Below are positions 4,873 to 5,147 of a DNA stretch of 5,147 nt, piece by piece (the first letter of the stretch is position 1; each line of letters starts with the position of its first letter). The notes below the pieces were generated by a model that worked only from the letters and a program-made list of their open reading frames with translations, did not search any database and was not told where the DNA came from. A program made the translations under genes and the position numbers. The DNA is from an uncultured Bacillota bacterium (GTDB taxonomy: Bacteria > Bacillota_I > Bacilli_A > RF39 > UBA660), in NCBI GenBank assembly GCA_945928335.1, contig CAMENK010000052.1:1-5147 (forward strand), written 5' to 3'.

Positions 4873-5147
4873 ATGAAGTTGAAAAAATATTTAGTTTTGT
4901 TCATAGCTTTATTTATAAGTTTTACAAGTTTTAATAAAGTAGAAGCTAAAACGTTAAAACAAACAGAATTTAATAAATCATTAATGATATTGGTCAATCC
5001 TAATATTAAACCTACTGTACCTGGAGAAATTACACAAGAAACTGATACTAGTGGTGGGAGTATTGGTTCAAATAATGTAGATGGTCCAAGTTCAGGCACA
5101 TCATCTTCAGCATGGTGTGAACAATTTAATCAAGTATGGTATGTATT
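4873..5147 (+). CDS. Secreted protein with Sec signal peptide, 3' end beyond the window
   Basis: An ATG at 4873 with SD GGAGGG (4863-4868), overlapping the TadZ-like stop codon by one base, opens a frame that runs off the window end after 91 full codons. Residues 1-25 form a classic signal peptide: KLKK, a hydrophobic core (YLVLFIALFISFTSF) and a likely signal peptidase I site after V-E-A (residue 25). No lipobox Cys is present. The mature part begins polar, continues with a Pro/Gly/Ser/Thr-rich low-complexity linker (about 46-79) and enters a segment with W81, C82 and W89 that may start a folded domain. I do not recognise the family. Its tight position behind the TadZ-like gene suggests a part of, or accessory to, the pilus, for example an exported assembly factor or surface subunit. 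Total length is unknown. Confidence 0.8.
   Translation, partial: MKLKKYLVLFIALFISFTSFNKVEAKTLKQTEFNKSLMILVNPNIKPTVPGEITQETDTSGGSIGSNNVDGPSSGTSSSAWCEQFNQVWYV

Noticed and set aside
4758..5099. Open frame on the minus strand spanning the TadZ-like 3' end and the secreted protein gene
   Set aside because: It crosses the junction of two + strand genes that both have good SDs and protein features, shows no domain, and its frame is antisense to the real codons.
1..5147. CRISPR array, insertion sequence, tRNA or phage genes
   Set aside because: No regularly spaced repeats, terminal inverted repeats, transposase-like or phage-like product, or tRNA-like fold was seen on either strand.

Overview
The window is very AT-rich, has strong GGAGG-type ribosome binding sites, uses TGG for Trp and shows no in-frame TGA in its genes. 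This fits a low-GC Gram-positive bacterium of the Bacilli/Clostridia type, probably a gut or host-associated lineage close to the Mollicutes-like Bacilli, using the standard bacterial code. That placement is inferred from composition and gene types only. All genes are on the + strand.

Positions 1-30 hold the end of an upstream unit, a clean Rho-independent terminator (or attenuator) whose T-run touches the Shine-Dalgarno (SD) sequence of the first gene. A two-component system follows (42-2067): an OmpR/PhoB-family response regulator and a membrane histidine kinase overlapping by 17 nt.

The 248-nt gap after the kinase is not empty. It holds a near-consensus promoter (2051-2079), a short ORF of 11 codons with its own SD (2134-2169) inside a foldable leader, and a terminator-like hairpin (2205-2236). 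Together these look like a self-contained transcript of about 150 nt. A second near-consensus promoter (2261-2289) then drives a six-helix membrane protein of HdeD/DUF308-like architecture with a lysine-rich tail (2316-3035).

From 3043 to the window end lies the start of an apparent Tad-like (type IVc) pilus operon. It has a strong promoter, an 89-residue Cys-rich pilin-like protein (3102-3371), a TadE-like minor pilin (3398-3862), a TadZ/CpaE-like ATPase-fold protein with an atypical receiver domain and a P-loop lacking both usual lysines (3880-4863), and a signal-peptide protein cut by the window end (4873-5147). Gaps between these four genes are 26, 17 and 9 nt with no terminator, so they are probably co-transcribed. 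The assembly ATPase (TadA), the TadB/TadC platform and a prepilin peptidase are not in the window and would be expected downstream or elsewhere.

The most unusual points are the small transcription unit at 2051-2236, a shared M-[KR]-E-[AS]-x-G leader on the two pilin-like proteins, the six-Cys mini-pilin, and the divergent TadZ-like protein with a possible membrane-binding C-terminal tail. No CRISPR, mobile element, tRNA or rRNA was seen.
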